From Loktanella sp. (GTDB lineage: Bacteria > Pseudomonadota > Alphaproteobacteria > Rhodobacterales > Rhodobacteraceae), in contig JAGXIQ010000037.1 of NCBI GenBank assembly GCA_024635625.1, positions 1-57,674 on the forward strand: a stretch of 57,674 bases of DNA, read 5' to 3'. Made by a program: the position numbers and the translations under genes. Position 1 is the stretch's first letter, and each line of letters opens with the position of its first letter. The notes under the pieces were generated by a model that did no database searches, was not told where the DNA came from, and was given only the letters and a program-made list of their open reading frames with translations. Positions 27,581-38,175 of this stretch are shown here, piece after piece.

Positions 27581-28354
27581 TCAGCTCATCCACTGGCCGC
27601 CATCGACGTTGTAGGTTTGCGACAGGATGTAATCGGCCTCGGACGAGGCAAGGAAAACGGCCATGCCGGTCAGATCTGCGGGGACTGCAAAGCGGCCGGC
27701 CGGCACGCTTGCGGCTACTTCTGCCTTCTTTTGACCCAATGGCTTGCCTTCAAGCTTGGCGAACATTGAATCAACGTGATCCCAGTGTTCGCCGTCGACA
27801 ACGCCGGGGGCGATGGCATTCACGTTGATTCCGTGGCGGATTAGGTCAAGGCCTGCGGATTGCGTCATGCTGATGACGGCGGCCTTGGTGGAACAGTAGA
27901 CAAGCACCAAAGCTTCGCCACGGCGCCCCGCCTGAGAGGCCATATTGATGATTTTACCGCCGTGGCCTTGGGCAATCATTTGCGTCGCTGCGGCCTGCAT
28001 GGTGAACAGCGTGCCTGCAACGTTGACGGCATAAAGCTTATCAAAAGAGGCGCGAGTGATGCCAACTGTTTCCGCCGCATCAAAGAGGGCGGCGTTGTTG
28101 ATCAGGATATCAAGCTTGCCCGCGTGATTCACGACCGACGCAATAGCGGCGTCGATGCTGGCCTGATCACTGACGTCGATCTGGACCGCATAGGCCTTGT
28201 CGCCCAATGCGCGCGCCGTCGCTTTCGCAGCGTCTAGGTTGATGTCTGCAATGGCGACGGTGGCCCCTTCAGCAATAAAGCGTTCGGCAAAACCCCGCCC
28301 AATGCCGCGGGCGGACCCTGTGATTAAGGCGGATTTGTTTTTCAAGCGTGACAC
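27581..28354 (-). CDS. smoS: Sorbitol dehydrogenase (SDR family)
   Basis: NAD-dependent oxidoreductase of 257 residues converting sorbitol to fructose. '[20 protein letters not shown]' is the cofactor motif, 'LINNAALF' the NAG-equivalent, and '[10 protein letters not shown]' the catalytic YxxxK. It strongly resembles the Rhodobacter SmoS type, including '[14 protein letters not shown]'. The start overlaps the end of smoK by 13 bases. Confidence 0.92.
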   Translation of the reverse strand: MSRLKNKSALITGSARGIGRGFAERFIAEGATVAIADINLDAAKATARALGDKAYAVQIDVSDQASIDAAIASVVNHAGKLDILINNAALFDAAETVGITRASFDKLYAVNVAGTLFTMQAAATQMIAQGHGGKIINMASQAGRRGEALVLVYCSTKAAVISMTQSAGLDLIRHGINVNAIAPGVVDGEHWDHVDSMFAKLEGKPLGQKKAEVAASVPAGRFAVPADLTGMAVFLASSEADYILSQTYNVDGGQWMS

Positions 28355-29355
28355 GCGAACCGCAGCCCCTTGTCGTCAAACCGATGAATATGTTCGGCAC
28401 GTGGTTCCAGATGAATTGTGTCGCCATGCCGCAGGCCGACTTCGCCGCCCGCGCGCACGGTCATCGGCTCGGTCATTTCTGGGATATGGACATGGAAAAA
28501 GGTATCGGAACCCAGATGCTCTGCGACCCCGACGCGACCCGTGAAAGTACCGCCCTCTGACACGACATCAAGGTGCTCTGGTCTGATACCGATCGTGCTT
28601 GCGTTGTGCTTAGCTGCCGTTGCACCCGTCAGCAGGTTCATTTTCGGGCTACCGATAAAGCCCGCGACAAAGGTATTTCGCGGCGCCTTATAAAGCTCTA
28701 GCGGCGATCCGACCTGTTCGATGTGACCGGCACGCAGCACTACGATTTTGTCGGCCATGGTCATGGCTTCGACCTGATCATGGGTGACATAAACCATCGT
28801 GGTCGCCAGCGTCTTGTGCAATTCGCTGATTTCCATCCGCATGCCCACGCGCAGCGCTGCATCAAGGTTGGAAAGCGGTTCGTCGAACAAGAAAGCAGCC
28901 GGTTCGCGAACGATGGCACGACCAATCGCGACACGCTGCCGCTGGCCGCCTGACAACTGGCCTGGACGTCGATCCAAATAGTCGGTCAGGTTCAAAGCAT
29001 CTGCCGCCTTGGTAATGCGGCGTTCCTGTTCAGCCTGATCCATCCCGGCCATCTTCATCGGGAAAGCAATGTTCTTACGCACCGACATATGCGGGTAGAG
29101 GGCGTAGCTTTGAAACACCATCGCTAGGCCGCGCTTGGCGGGTGGCAGGTCGGTGGCAGGTTTGCCGTCAATGCGGATTTCACCGCCCGTGACATCCTCT
29201 AGCCCGGCGATCAGGCGCAGCAGGGTAGACTTGCCACAACCCGAGGGGCCTACGAAGACCACAAACTCTCCGTCTTCGATTGTCAGGTCCAGCGGCGGAA
29301 TGACTTCAACTTCGCCAAACTTCTTTTGCACTTTATCAAGTGTAATGCGTCCCAT
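28342..29355 (-). CDS. smoK: Polyol ABC transporter ATP-binding protein
   Basis: MalK-type ATPase of 337 residues. '[20 protein letters not shown]' is Walker A, '[19 protein letters not shown]' the signature, '[15 protein letters not shown]' Walker B. The C-terminal hundred residues ('[20 protein letters not shown]') form the TOBE/OB regulatory domain of sugar importers. Within the operon it should power sorbitol and mannitol uptake. Confidence 0.92.
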   Translation of the reverse strand: MGRITLDKVQKKFGEVEVIPPLDLTIEDGEFVVFVGPSGCGKSTLLRLIAGLEDVTGGEIRIDGKPATDLPPAKRGLAMVFQSYALYPHMSVRKNIAFPMKMAGMDQAEQERRITKAADALNLTDYLDRRPGQLSGGQRQRVAIGRAIVREPAAFLFDEPLSNLDAALRVGMRMEISELHKTLATTMVYVTHDQVEAMTMADKIVVLRAGHIEQVGSPLELYKAPRNTFVAGFIGSPKMNLLTGATAAKHNASTIGIRPEHLDVVSEGGTFTGRVGVAEHLGSDTFFHVHIPEMTEPMTVRAGGEVGLRHGDTIHLEPRAEHIHRFDDKGLRFACHA

Positions 29356-29367
29356 GGGTTTTCTCCC

Positions 29368-30198
29368 TTATTTCACAGCGCCGAAGGTCAGGCCCCGGAC
29401 AAGTTGTTTCTGGCTGAACCAGCCCATGATCAGGATCGGTGCGATCGCCATGATCGAGGCGGCACTGAGCTTGGCGTAAAAAAGACCCTCTGGTGCGGAA
29501 AAGCTGGCAATGAATTTCGTTAAGGGGGCCGCATTGACCGTGGTCAGCAGGATGGTCCAGAACGCCTCATTCCATGCCAGAATGATGTTCAGCAGGATTG
29601 TCGATGCGATGCCGGGCACTGCCATCGGTGTGAGCACGTAGATGATCTCATTCTTCAGGTTGGCACCGTCCATGCGGGCAGCTTCCAAAATCTCGCCGGG
29701 AATTTCGCGGAAATAGGTGTAAAGCATCCAGACGATAATCGGCAGGTTGATCAGCATCAAAATCACGACCAGCAAAATTCGGCTATCCAATACGTCGAAA
29801 TATTTCGCGATCAGCACGAGCGGATACAGTACGCCTACGGCGGGCAACATCTTGTTCGAGAGCATCCATAACAGCACGTCTTTCGTCCGCTTGCCGGGTA
29901 CGAAGGCCATGGCCCATGCCGCCGGGACGGCAATGATGATGCCAAGTAATGTGGACCCGACGGCTATGATGATCGAGTTCATCAGGGCCAGCGGGTAGTT
30001 TGACCGCTCCAAAACCGCAGTATAGTTTTCTGTCGTCCAGTCAAAAAAGAACCAGACGGGCGGGTCGGCAATAGCAGTAGCTTCCGCCTTGAAGCTGGTT
30101 AGGAAAGTCCAGAGGATCGGGAAGAAGATCAGCAGCCCGATGCCCCACGCAAGGGCTGTCCACATCATCTTTTTGCGGTGCGAGATTGCGCGTGCCAT
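29368..30198 (-). CDS. smoG: Polyol ABC transporter permease
   Basis: Inner-membrane permease of 276 residues, MalG-type. About six membrane segments; coupling loop 'IPGEILEAARMDGANLKNEI' near residue 165 contains the EAA motif. Ends 12 bases before smoK starts. Partner of SmoF. Confidence 0.91.
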   Translation of the reverse strand: MARAISHRKKMMWTALAWGIGLLIFFPILWTFLTSFKAEATAIADPPVWFFFDWTTENYTAVLERSNYPLALMNSIIIAVGSTLLGIIIAVPAAWAMAFVPGKRTKDVLLWMLSNKMLPAVGVLYPLVLIAKYFDVLDSRILLVVILMLINLPIIVWMLYTYFREIPGEILEAARMDGANLKNEIIYVLTPMAVPGIASTILLNIILAWNEAFWTILLTTVNAAPLTKFIASFSAPEGLFYAKLSAASIMAIAPILIMGWFSQKQLVRGLTFGAVK

Positions 30199-30212
30199 GT
30201 TCCGGTATCCCT

Positions 30213-31079
30213 TCAGTTATCGAGGTTCTTGCCAACGATGCGCATCAGGAAGATGGCAACGATATTGGCGAGGATGACAGCGACGATTCCGCCCGCAGAG
30301 CCAAGGCCGATATTCTGGCTTTCAAGCACGCGCTGGTACACGAGGTAGGTCAGCGTGCGGGTGCCGAATGCGCCGTTCGTGGTGACGAAGATTTCGGCAA
30401 AGATCGACAGCAGAAAGATCGTCTGGATTAGGATGACAACGGTAATGGCCCGGCTAAGGTGCGGTAGAATGATGTACCAGAACCGTGAATACCCTGGGGC
30501 GCCGTCCATTTCTGCTGCTTCAAGCTGTTCGCTGGACAGCGACTGCACGGCGGTCAGCAGGATCAGCGTCGCAAAGGGCAGCCACTGCCAGGCGACGATG
30601 ACGACGATCGACAGCAAGGGCGATTGCGACAAGAAGTCATAGGGCTGCGCGCCAAAGAACTTCCATAGATAACTGAATAACCCGTTGTCGACGTTAAAGA
30701 ACATGTTCTTCCACACCAGCGCCGACACTGTCGGCATGACAAAGAAGGGCGCAATCACAAGGATACGCACAATCCCCTGACCAAACATCGGCTGGTCTAG
30801 CAAAAGCGCCAGTGCGACGCCGCCGCCAATGGTGATCAGCAAGATGCCGGCCACCATCTGCAAGGTGACCATGACCGACGAAAGGAAAGACGATGAGGTC
30901 AGGAATGACGCATAGTTGCTAAAGCCAATCCAGGCATCGAACGTATTTCGCATCGGACGATAGTCTGCGAACGAAAAGTATAGGGTCATGCAAAGTGGCA
31001 CTAGCATCCACACCAGCAGTACGAATACGGCCGGCGCTATCATGAAGCGCGCGGATGATTTGGAATGTTCTGTCGCCAT
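30213..31079 (-). CDS. smoF: Polyol ABC transporter permease
   Basis: Inner-membrane permease of 288 residues, MalF-type. The coupling loop 'SSEQLEAAEMDGAPGYSRFW' carries the EAA motif. The C-terminus 'QRVLESQNIGLGSAGGIVAV' is typical of sugar permeases. Start chosen at ATG 31079; the frame runs 16 codons further. A stable hairpin lies upstream between smoE and this gene. Confidence 0.91.
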   Translation of the reverse strand: MATEHSKSSARFMIAPAVFVLLVWMLVPLCMTLYFSFADYRPMRNTFDAWIGFSNYASFLTSSSFLSSVMVTLQMVAGILLITIGGGVALALLLDQPMFGQGIVRILVIAPFFVMPTVSALVWKNMFFNVDNGLFSYLWKFFGAQPYDFLSQSPLLSIVVIVAWQWLPFATLILLTAVQSLSSEQLEAAEMDGAPGYSRFWYIILPHLSRAITVVILIQTIFLLSIFAEIFVTTNGAFGTRTLTYLVYQRVLESQNIGLGSAGGIVAVILANIVAIFLMRIVGKNLDN

Positions 31080-31174
31080 GACTGGCTCCTCCCGACAGGT
31101 GAGCAGGGTCTTGCGCAGACCGCGCAAAAGCGCCCTGCGGAAAAACCTAAAACATAAGTTTTATTCTAAAGGTG

Positions 31175-31204
31175 CATTGGGGGCAGGCGTACCCGCCCCC
31201 AATG
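31175..31204 (-). terminator. Intercistronic hairpin between smoE and smoF
   Basis: CATTGGGGGC (31175-31184) pairs perfectly with GCCCCCAATG (31195-31204), a 10-base stem 16 bases after the smoE stop. Such hairpins usually let the binding protein be made in excess over the membrane subunits by partial termination or mRNA protection. Confidence 0.6.
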
Positions 31205-31219
31205 GTATCGAAGAGCGGC

Positions 31220-32533
31220 TTAGTAGCCTGCTGCTTCCATCTCTTCAGTGGTCAACGTCTGTGCGTTGGCCAGCGCCTCGTCTGCAGTCTGGTTGCCAGC
31301 AAGCGCGTCAGAGAACTGCTGACCCGTCTGGGTGGCGATGCCTGCAAACTCTGGGATCGCGACGAACTGAACACCGGTGTAGGGCACTTCCTGCACGGAC
31401 GGGTTCTGCGGATCGGCAGAGTTGATGCTGTCCAGCGTCATCTGCGCGAAGGGCGCAGCGGCCAGATAGTCAGCATTTTCGTACAGCGAGGTGCGTGTGC
31501 CCGGGGGAACGTTGGCCCAACCTTCTTCACCGGCGACAAGCGCGGTGTAGGACTGACTGGTAGCCCAACTGACGAAGTCCTTGGCGACGTCCTGCTTTTC
31601 AGAAGAAGCCGGGATTGCCAGCGACCAAGCCCAAAGCCAGTTGCCGCGCTTGCCCAGACCGTTGTCCGGTGCCAGTGCGAAACCAACCTTGTCAGCCACT
31701 GTGCTGTCAGCGCCGGTCACAAAGGATGCTGCCACGGTGGCGTCGATCCACATGCCGCACTTACCCTGTTGGAACAGCGTCAGGTTTTCATTGAAACCGT
31801 TATTTGCTGCGCCGGCGGGGCCGGATTCGTTCATCATGCCAAGGTAGAAATCGATCGTGTTCTTCCACTCTGGGCTGTCGAACTGGGCTTTCCAATCCAT
31901 GTCAAACCAGCGTGCGCCAAAAGAATTGGACATGGCAGTCAGGAAGGCCATGTTCTCGCCCCAGCCGGCCTTGCCGCGTGCGCAGATGCCGTTGATGTCG
32001 GCGTCGCGGTCGGTCATGGCCGCTGCGGCTTCACGAATAAAGTCCCAGGTTGGCGCATCAGGCATTTCCAGCCCGGCCTTTTCCATCAGATCGGTGCGGT
32101 ACATGACCATGGACGACTCGCCATAGAACGGTGCGGCATACAGTGTGCCGTCAACGGTCAGGCCGCCGCGGATCGCTGGCAGCAGATCGTCGGCATTCCA
32201 GTCCTCGGCCATGCCGTCGTTTAACGAAACCAGCCAGTCGTTCGCACCCCAGATTGGCGCCTCATAGGTGCCGATCGTCATCACATCGTACTGACCGCCG
32301 CCGGTGGAAATATCCGTGGTGACATTCTGGCGCAGGACGTTTTCTTCCAGCACGACCCAGTTGATCGTATTGCCGGTCTGTTCTTCCCACTGGGGCGACA
32401 GCTTTTGCATGCGCACCATGTCGCCGTTATTCACGGTCGCGATCGTGATCTCCTCCGCCATCGCGCTCGATGTCAGTCCGACCACAAGGGCAAGCCCTAC
32501 TGTCGTACCCATCAATGTCCGTTTCATTGTCAT
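31220..32533 (-). CDS. smoE: Polyol ABC transporter, substrate-binding protein
   Basis: Periplasmic binding protein of about 437 residues. A signal peptide ends at 'TSSAMAEE', and 'QKLSPQWEEQTGNTINWVVL' and 'DVMTIGTYEAPIWGANDWLV' mark a family 1 sugar-binding protein. Four ATG codons lie close together (32548, 32536, 32533, 32527); the one at 32533 has the best distance from GGAGG. First gene of the polyol operon, with a candidate promoter just upstream. Confidence 0.91.
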   Translation of the reverse strand: MTMKRTLMGTTVGLALVVGLTSSAMAEEITIATVNNGDMVRMQKLSPQWEEQTGNTINWVVLEENVLRQNVTTDISTGGGQYDVMTIGTYEAPIWGANDWLVSLNDGMAEDWNADDLLPAIRGGLTVDGTLYAAPFYGESSMVMYRTDLMEKAGLEMPDAPTWDFIREAAAAMTDRDADINGICARGKAGWGENMAFLTAMSNSFGARWFDMDWKAQFDSPEWKNTIDFYLGMMNESGPAGAANNGFNENLTLFQQGKCGMWIDATVAASFVTGADSTVADKVGFALAPDNGLGKRGNWLWAWSLAIPASSEKQDVAKDFVSWATSQSYTALVAGEEGWANVPPGTRTSLYENADYLAAAPFAQMTLDSINSADPQNPSVQEVPYTGVQFVAIPEFAGIATQTGQQFSDALAGNQTADEALANAQTLTTEEMEAAGY

Positions 32534-32567
32534 CATTCGTCCTCCCAAAGACTTTTACATGCGTCAA

Positions 32568-32596
32568 CGATAAGGGCGACAAGCCTTTTGCGTCAA
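32568..32596 (-). promoter_or_regulatory. Candidate promoter for the polyol operon
   Basis: On the minus strand TTGACG (32596-32591) and TTATCG (32573-32568) are separated by 17 bases, a sigma-70-like arrangement 35 bases before the smoE start. The block TGCGTCAAC occurs twice (32560-32568 and 32589-32597), overlapping both promoter boxes, and may be a regulator contact. Confidence 0.4.
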
Positions 32597-32643
32597 CATA
32601 AAATTACAAAGAGAGGCGCTGCAGCGCAGCATTTGGCCGGACT

Positions 32644-33681
32644 TTATGCGGATTGTCTGATTTTAAGTGTGCCATCTATAAGGTGAACAACCTGATTTTC
32701 TGACTTATTTTCCGCGCGAAATTTTTCCAAGAGGCGGTCGACGGCCGTCTGGCCAATCAGCGCAACATTCTGCGCAACGGTTGTCAGGGTGGGTGTTGTG
32801 TAGGGGCAAAGCGGGTAATCGTCGTGTCCAGCGATTCGCAAGCCACCCTTGCGCAATGCTCCCGGTTCCAGCCCGTGATCCGTTGCGGCGCGTAGAGCGC
32901 CGATTGCAACGCGGTCGTTTACGCACAGGACCGAGGATGTCAGGAACTGCCCTTTGGCAAAGAGGTCTGATAGAACGGCAAGCCCATGGGCTTCGAAGTG
33001 CCACAGCGGTTGGACCGCCTCGGTGCCAACCACGACGGGGTCAAATCCAAGCTCATCCATCTTGGCGATATAGGCGCGCTCTCGCTCCATGGCGTTAAAG
33101 TTGACCCGTGGCATGGCCAGGAAAATCGGTGGGGGGCCAACCCGGCAAAGGTATTCGGTGATTAAGCCGGTGCTTTGCGGGTGGTCAGTGCCTACGAAGT
33201 CGACGTTGGCGAGGGTCCCCGGGCGGGAATCCATCATCACGAAGGGTAGCCGTGCGTTTAGCCGTTCATAAACCTTTAGATCGCTTTCGTCGCCAAGCGG
33301 GGCCACGATTGCACCATCGACGTTCATCGACAAAAATGTTTCAGCCGCTCGTTTTTCAATTTCTGGGTCCGAATGCGAGCATTGCGTGATAACAGTATAA
33401 CCTGCTGTCATTGCGGCTTTTTCAATGGATTCCAGTAGGCGGGTAAAGAACAGATCGTTCAGATAGGGAATAATAACCCCAATCATCCCTGTCGTCTTGC
33501 GGTTCATCCGGGTGGCGAAAAAGTTGGGCGTGTAATCAACTTGCTCTAGGCCGCGCTGGATCCTCTCGACTGATGATCGGCTTACCTTTGTTGGGTCCTG
33601 AAAATAACGAGAGAGGGTGGGGCGAGAGACGCCGATGGCGGCTGATAGCTCTTCCATCGTATGAATTTCCGGCTTTGACAC
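32644..33681 (-). CDS. LacI family transcriptional regulator of polyol genes
   Basis: A 345-residue LacI/PurR-type regulator. The helix-turn-helix is 'MEELSAAIGVSRPTLSRYFQ', followed by the hinge region 'YTPNFFATRMNRKTTGMIGV' and a periplasmic-binding-like effector domain ('MNVDGAIVAPLGDESDL', 'CVNDRVAIGALRAA'). The start is GTG at 33681, with AGGA upstream; an ATG at 33660 would remove residues just before the HTH. It sits upstream of smoE on the same strand, so it probably senses a polyol and controls smoEFGK-smoS-mtlK. Confidence 0.88.
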   Translation of the reverse strand: MSKPEIHTMEELSAAIGVSRPTLSRYFQDPTKVSRSSVERIQRGLEQVDYTPNFFATRMNRKTTGMIGVIIPYLNDLFFTRLLESIEKAAMTAGYTVITQCSHSDPEIEKRAAETFLSMNVDGAIVAPLGDESDLKVYERLNARLPFVMMDSRPGTLANVDFVGTDHPQSTGLITEYLCRVGPPPIFLAMPRVNFNAMERERAYIAKMDELGFDPVVVGTEAVQPLWHFEAHGLAVLSDLFAKGQFLTSSVLCVNDRVAIGALRAATDHGLEPGALRKGGLRIAGHDDYPLCPYTTPTLTTVAQNVALIGQTAVDRLLEKFRAENKSENQVVHLIDGTLKIRQSA

Positions 33682-33752
33682 GGGCGATAATCCTGACGTT
33701 CCGGGGGCTGGTCGTTACGATATGCGAACGCTTTGGAAATGTCCGGGCCAAT

Positions 33753-33774
33753 TTTATTTACACGAGTAAATAAA
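33753..33774. promoter_or_regulatory. Perfect palindrome, candidate LacI-family operator
   Basis: TTTATTTAC-ACGA-GTAAATAAA has nine-base perfect arms around a centre containing CG, the usual geometry of LacI-family operators. It lies 72 bases upstream of the LacI-type gene start and 90 bases upstream of the divergent amidase gene. Confidence 0.5.
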
Positions 33775-33864
33775 TCGAAGGGGTGCCGTTCACATCTCTG
33801 AATGCGACTGGCACTTTCGAAAGTGTGGCGCGATGATGGAACAGACTAGGATAGCGAGGCACTG

Positions 33865-35298
33865 ATGATCGATGATTACGACGGCTATGATGCCATAGGA
33901 CTGGCAGAGCAGGTCGCGCGCAACGCCGTAACCCCTGACGAGCTGTTAGATACGGCACTTGACCGTGGCGCAGTCGTGAACCCCAAGATCAATGCTGTCG
34001 TCAACATGGTAGAAGACGCGGCCCGCGCCCGAATTTCAGCGGGTCTGCCAGACGGCCCACTGCGGGGTGTACCATTTCTATTAAAGGATCTGGGCTGCGA
34101 AGCGGTGGATTATCCCTGCCACGTCGGATCCCGCCTGTTTCGCAACACACGGTATACCCGTAATTCCGCGATGTTCGATCGGCTCTCAGGGGCGGGATTA
34201 GTTCCTTTCGCGCGAACGACCGCACCAGAGATGGGGATCGGGACCGCGACAGAGGCCGTCGTTTATGGTGCGCCGACCCGCAATCCTTGGGACCTGTCGC
34301 GCACCCCTGGTGGATCGTCCGGCGGGGCGGCGGCAGCAGTGTCGGCTGGAATCGTTCCGGCGGCGCATGGGTCCGATGGTGGCGGATCAGTACGCATCCC
34401 GGCATCCAATTGCGGATTATTCGGTTTCAAGGCGACGCGTGCGCGGCTTCCCGATGGACCCTACGCTGGTGAGGGCTGGGCCGGCATGGCAATTGAGGGG
34501 TTTCTGACCCGCAGTGTCAGGGATACCGCGCTTTTGACCGATATCTGTCAAGGTCCTGACCTTGGTGCGCCCTATGCGGCGCCTGCCTTGGCTGGCTCCT
34601 TTATGGACGCAATCCAGACGCCGCCACCGTCCTTGCGGATCGCCTTGTGCGATACGACGCTGACGGGCGATCCGATCAGCGCCATTTGCCGCGATGCTGT
34701 CCACGATGCAGCGCAACTGTTGGCGGATATGGGTCATCACGTCACGCCTGCGCGGCCCTCACGGGCGGATACTTGGGGAATGATGCAGGCTTGGACGGAT
34801 ATCGTTGCCTGTGGAACAGCAGAGTCGGTGCAGGCGAAGCTCGCCGTGCTCGGCCGTCCCTTGGCTGATGACGACGTTGAAGGCGTCACGCGCGGTGCGA
34901 TGGCCCATGCGGCAACAATCAGCGGTGCGGATTACATCAACTGCATAGATCGTATCCACGCCTACGGCCGGCAAATGGCAGCGTTCTTTCAGGACTACGA
35001 CATCCTGCTGACGCCGACATTGGCAGAGCCGCCCGCAGTAATAGGCAGGCTGTCGCACGATACTACCGACTACGTGGGGTACCGCATGGACCGGGTCTTT
35101 CCCTATTCGCCCTATGCCGCTGCCTTCAACGCCAGTGGCCAGCCAGCGGCATCCGTGCCGCTAGTCTGGTCAGACGACGGCTTGCCGGTCGGTATTCATC
35201 TTGCCGCGCGGTTTGGTGCGGACGAGATGTTGATGGCGCTCTGCGCCGATCTTGAACGTGTCCGCCCATGGTTTCATCGTCGTCCACCCATAATCTGA
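33865..35298 (+). CDS. Amidase (amidase signature family)
   Basis: A 477-residue amide hydrolase of the Ser-Ser-Lys family. The catalytic lysine is in '[11 protein letters not shown]', the first serine in '[17 protein letters not shown]' and the nucleophile in '[19 protein letters not shown]'. All three are present. Substrate unknown. The Pot-type importer genes begin 72 bases downstream on the same strand, so it may hydrolyse an amide brought in by that importer. The start ATG is divergent from the LacI regulator. Confidence 0.9.
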   Translation: MIDDYDGYDAIGLAEQVARNAVTPDELLDTALDRGAVVNPKINAVVNMVEDAARARISAGLPDGPLRGVPFLLKDLGCEAVDYPCHVGSRLFRNTRYTRNSAMFDRLSGAGLVPFARTTAPEMGIGTATEAVVYGAPTRNPWDLSRTPGGSSGGAAAAVSAGIVPAAHGSDGGGSVRIPASNCGLFGFKATRARLPDGPYAGEGWAGMAIEGFLTRSVRDTALLTDICQGPDLGAPYAAPALAGSFMDAIQTPPPSLRIALCDTTLTGDPISAICRDAVHDAAQLLADMGHHVTPARPSRADTWGMMQAWTDIVACGTAESVQAKLAVLGRPLADDDVEGVTRGAMAHAATISGADYINCIDRIHAYGRQMAAFFQDYDILLTPTLAEPPAVIGRLSHDTTDYVGYRMDRVFPYSPYAAAFNASGQPAASVPLVWSDDGLPVGIHLAARFGADEMLMALCADLERVRPWFHRRPPII

Positions 35299-35370
35299 TC
35301 CCGTGGCAGGCGATGACTTGCAATCCTTAACGACATTGGCTCTTTTAATCACGAAAACCGGAGGTGACGA

Positions 35371-36453
35371 GTGAGCCATGACATTGCCGTAGAGGCCCGC
35401 GATGCCCGCAAGGTCTATGGACAAGGTATCGGTGCAGTGACGGCCCTTGGCGGCGTGTCGTTGCAGATCCGCAAGGGAGAGTTCTTTACTTTGCTGGGGC
35501 CATCCGGTTGCGGTAAGACGACTTTGCTAAAGCTGATCGCAGGGTTCGAAAGCCCGACAACGGGGCACATCCTGCTGGACGGGTCCGACATCACCTTTGA
35601 TCCGCCCAACGAGCGGCCCGTGAATACGGTTTTCCAATCCTACGCCTTGTTTCCGCATCTGTCGGTCGCCGATAACATCGGTTTCGGCCTTAAGATGCAA
35701 GGCCGCCCTAAGGCAGAGGTGGCAGCGACCGTGACACGGATGCTGGCACTCGTAAGGTTGGATAAGATGGCGGATCGCAAGCCGGGGCAATTGTCCGGCG
35801 GGCAACAGCAGCGTGTCGCTTTGGCGCGCGCATTGGCACCATCGCCAAAGGTGCTGCTGCTTGACGAACCTCTGTCAGCGTTGGACTTGCAGTTACGCAA
35901 GGAAATGCAAATCGAGTTGAAGCGCCTTCAAGTCGAAACCGGAATTACCTTTATCTTCGTCACTCATGACCAGGAGGAAGCGCTGACCATGTCCGACCGG
36001 ATCGGCGTAATGCAATCCGGCCATCTGCTGCAAGTCGGTGATCCACGGACGATCTATACCCGCCCGGCCAACCGGTTTGTTGCCTCTTTCATCGGTGAAT
36101 CCAATTTTCTGACCGGCACGTTAGATGGCACTGCCCTGACTCTTGACGCTGGGCCGCGCATGTCTGTGGAAGCGGGGCAGGGCGCGCCGACGCAAGGGCG
36201 TGTCACCGCTGCAATTCGCCCCGAACAAATCCGCATCACGAGCGCCACACTTGGCGATGGTATTCCTGCCAAGGTCACGCAGACTGTCTATTTTGGCACC
36301 GACACGCATTGCCGCGTGGTGCTAAAGGACGGTACGGAAATCACCGTCCGCCTGCAAAGCCCTGCGTCTGGCGATGTCGGTTTGCATCCAGGGTCAGAGG
36401 TGACGCTGAAATTCGAACCCGGCGCGCTGATCGTCCTGCCGGAGGCCGCATGA
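35371..36453 (+). CDS. potA: Spermidine/putrescine-type ABC transporter ATP-binding protein
   Basis: ATPase of 360 residues. '[20 protein letters not shown]' is Walker A, '[19 protein letters not shown]' the signature, '[19 protein letters not shown]' Walker B. The last hundred residues are a TOBE domain ('[20 protein letters not shown]'). The start is GTG, with GGAGG six bases upstream. Naming follows family resemblance; the actual substrate may be another cationic amine. Overlaps the next gene as ATGA. Confidence 0.85.
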   Translation: MSHDIAVEARDARKVYGQGIGAVTALGGVSLQIRKGEFFTLLGPSGCGKTTLLKLIAGFESPTTGHILLDGSDITFDPPNERPVNTVFQSYALFPHLSVADNIGFGLKMQGRPKAEVAATVTRMLALVRLDKMADRKPGQLSGGQQQRVALARALAPSPKVLLLDEPLSALDLQLRKEMQIELKRLQVETGITFIFVTHDQEEALTMSDRIGVMQSGHLLQVGDPRTIYTRPANRFVASFIGESNFLTGTLDGTALTLDAGPRMSVEAGQGAPTQGRVTAAIRPEQIRITSATLGDGIPAKVTQTVYFGTDTHCRVVLKDGTEITVRLQSPASGDVGLHPGSEVTLKFEPGALIVLPEAA

Positions 36454-37358
36454 CCGCTGACCCCAAGGCGCGCGCAGAGGTTCGGCGCGGTTGGCTGTTA
36501 TCGGCCCCAGCCCTAGTGTTGCTAGCGGTGGGGGCCACTGGCCCGTTGCTGATCATGCTCGTCTATTCGTTCTTGGAACCCGGCCAATACGGCAATGTGG
36601 AATGGGTGCTGTCGTTCAAGGCGTGGTTCAACGTGATCATGAACCGCGATATCTTTGACGGCACGCTGACGTTTGCCGACGCCCACCTGTCAATTTTCTG
36701 GCGCTCGGCGAAGTTGGCGCTCCTGACGACATTTTTCGCTTTTATTACAGGCTTTCCAACCGCTTGGTTTATTGCCACACGCAGCCCCGGGATGCGGACG
36801 GCGTTACTGTTTTTGATTACAATCCCCTTCTGGACAAACCTGCTGATCCGGACTTTCGCGATCAATCAGATCATCCGTAACGAAGGCTTTCTAAATACTT
36901 TTCTGCTGTGGACCGGCATCATCAAAGAGCCCATCGTCATGCTTTATACTGACTTTGCGGTCTTTATCGGGATGACTTATGTGTACCTTCCGCTAATGGT
37001 CTTGCCGTTGTTTGCCACTATCGATCGGTTCGACATGCGGCTGCTGCAGGCGGGCTACGATCTATACGCCAGCCGCTGGCAACTGCTGCGTTATGTTATC
37101 GTCCCCGTGGTCAAGCCGGGTATCATTTCTGGCTCTATCCTCGTGTTTATCCCGGCGCTGGGGGCCTATGTTACACCCCGCATTCTGGGTGGCGGTCGTA
37201 ATATGATGATCGGTAACTTCATCGAACTTCAGTTCGGTCAAGGACGGAACTGGCCGCTGGGTGCGGCGCTTTCCGTCGTGCTGCTTGTCATCGTAAGCGT
37301 TGCGCTGATCGTATATACCCGTTTTGCGACAAGCGGTGGGAACAAGCATCATGGTTGA
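36450..37358 (+). CDS. potB: Pot-type ABC transporter permease (PotB-like)
   Basis: Inner-membrane permease of 302 residues. '[20 protein letters not shown]' is the first membrane segment and '[20 protein letters not shown]' the coupling loop. '[19 protein letters not shown]' is typical of the PotB family. Its stop overlaps the next start by eight bases. Confidence 0.88.
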   Translation: MTADPKARAEVRRGWLLSAPALVLLAVGATGPLLIMLVYSFLEPGQYGNVEWVLSFKAWFNVIMNRDIFDGTLTFADAHLSIFWRSAKLALLTTFFAFITGFPTAWFIATRSPGMRTALLFLITIPFWTNLLIRTFAINQIIRNEGFLNTFLLWTGIIKEPIVMLYTDFAVFIGMTYVYLPLMVLPLFATIDRFDMRLLQAGYDLYASRWQLLRYVIVPVVKPGIISGSILVFIPALGAYVTPRILGGGRNMMIGNFIELQFGQGRNWPLGAALSVVLLVIVSVALIVYTRFATSGGNKHHG

Positions 37359-38154
37359 CCGCACATTTGCTATCGCTCGGCTGCCGGGCTTTGCGACTAT
37401 CGCAGTTACTGTGTTTGTCCTTTTGTATCTGCCGATCGCTATGCTGGTGGTCTTTTCGTTTAATGCGGGTGACAGCGTTGCGATCTGGGAAGGTTTTTCC
37501 TTTCGCTGGTACCCAGAGGCGTGGTCGAACGAGGCTGTAAAGGCCGCAACGTGGCGATCCCTACAGATCGCTACAGCAGCGTCGATCATTGCCACAACTG
37601 TCGCCACGATGGCTGCCCTAGGCACCACGCGGAGGCGTCAGACAAAGGGGCAAAGCTTTGTCTATCTGATGATCAATCAGCCGCTGATGGTGCCGGAAAT
37701 CGTCACCGCTGTGGCCCTGCTGATCTTCTTTTCGACGATCAAGGTCGCGACCGGCTATCAGGGGCTGGGTTACCTGATTATCGCACACGCAGCATTCTGC
37801 ACACCTTTCGCCTACCTGCCAATCCGTGCGCGACTGGAAAGTATGGACCTAAGCCTAGAGACCGCAAGCGCCGACCTGTACGCCAGCCGTTGGCAGACAT
37901 TTCGATATATCACTCTGCCTCTGGTGATGCCGGGGGCCATTGCTGGGTTGATGTTGGCGTTCGTCACATCGCTGGACGACGTCGTTATCACGCTTTTCGT
38001 GAAATCCGCCGGGCAGGATACGCTGCCCACTTACATGCTCGCGCAGATCCGTCGGTCGGTCAGCGCAGAGGTCAACGCCATCTCTACCCTTTTGCTGCTG
38101 TTGACTGTCGTTTTGCTGACCGCCTTTTTCCTACTGACTCGTAAGCGTACCTGA
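37351..38154 (+). CDS. potC: Pot-type ABC transporter permease (PotC-like)
   Basis: Inner-membrane permease of 267 residues. 'FVLLYLPIAMLVVFSFNAGD' is the first membrane segment with the usual PotC 'FSFN' exit, and '[20 protein letters not shown]' the coupling loop. 'FVTSLDDVVITLFV' is a PotC hallmark. Works with the PotB-like protein. Confidence 0.88.
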   Translation: MVDRTFAIARLPGFATIAVTVFVLLYLPIAMLVVFSFNAGDSVAIWEGFSFRWYPEAWSNEAVKAATWRSLQIATAASIIATTVATMAALGTTRRRQTKGQSFVYLMINQPLMVPEIVTAVALLIFFSTIKVATGYQGLGYLIIAHAAFCTPFAYLPIRARLESMDLSLETASADLYASRWQTFRYITLPLVMPGAIAGLMLAFVTSLDDVVITLFVKSAGQDTLPTYMLAQIRRSVSAEVNAISTLLLLLTVVLLTAFFLLTRKRT

Positions 38155-38175
38155 CCACCAACAAGGAGAGACCCG

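Noticed and set aside
37062-37628. A 188-codon minus-strand frame across the potB-potC junction
   Set aside because: Shadow of two permease genes with overlapping ends; no protein motif.
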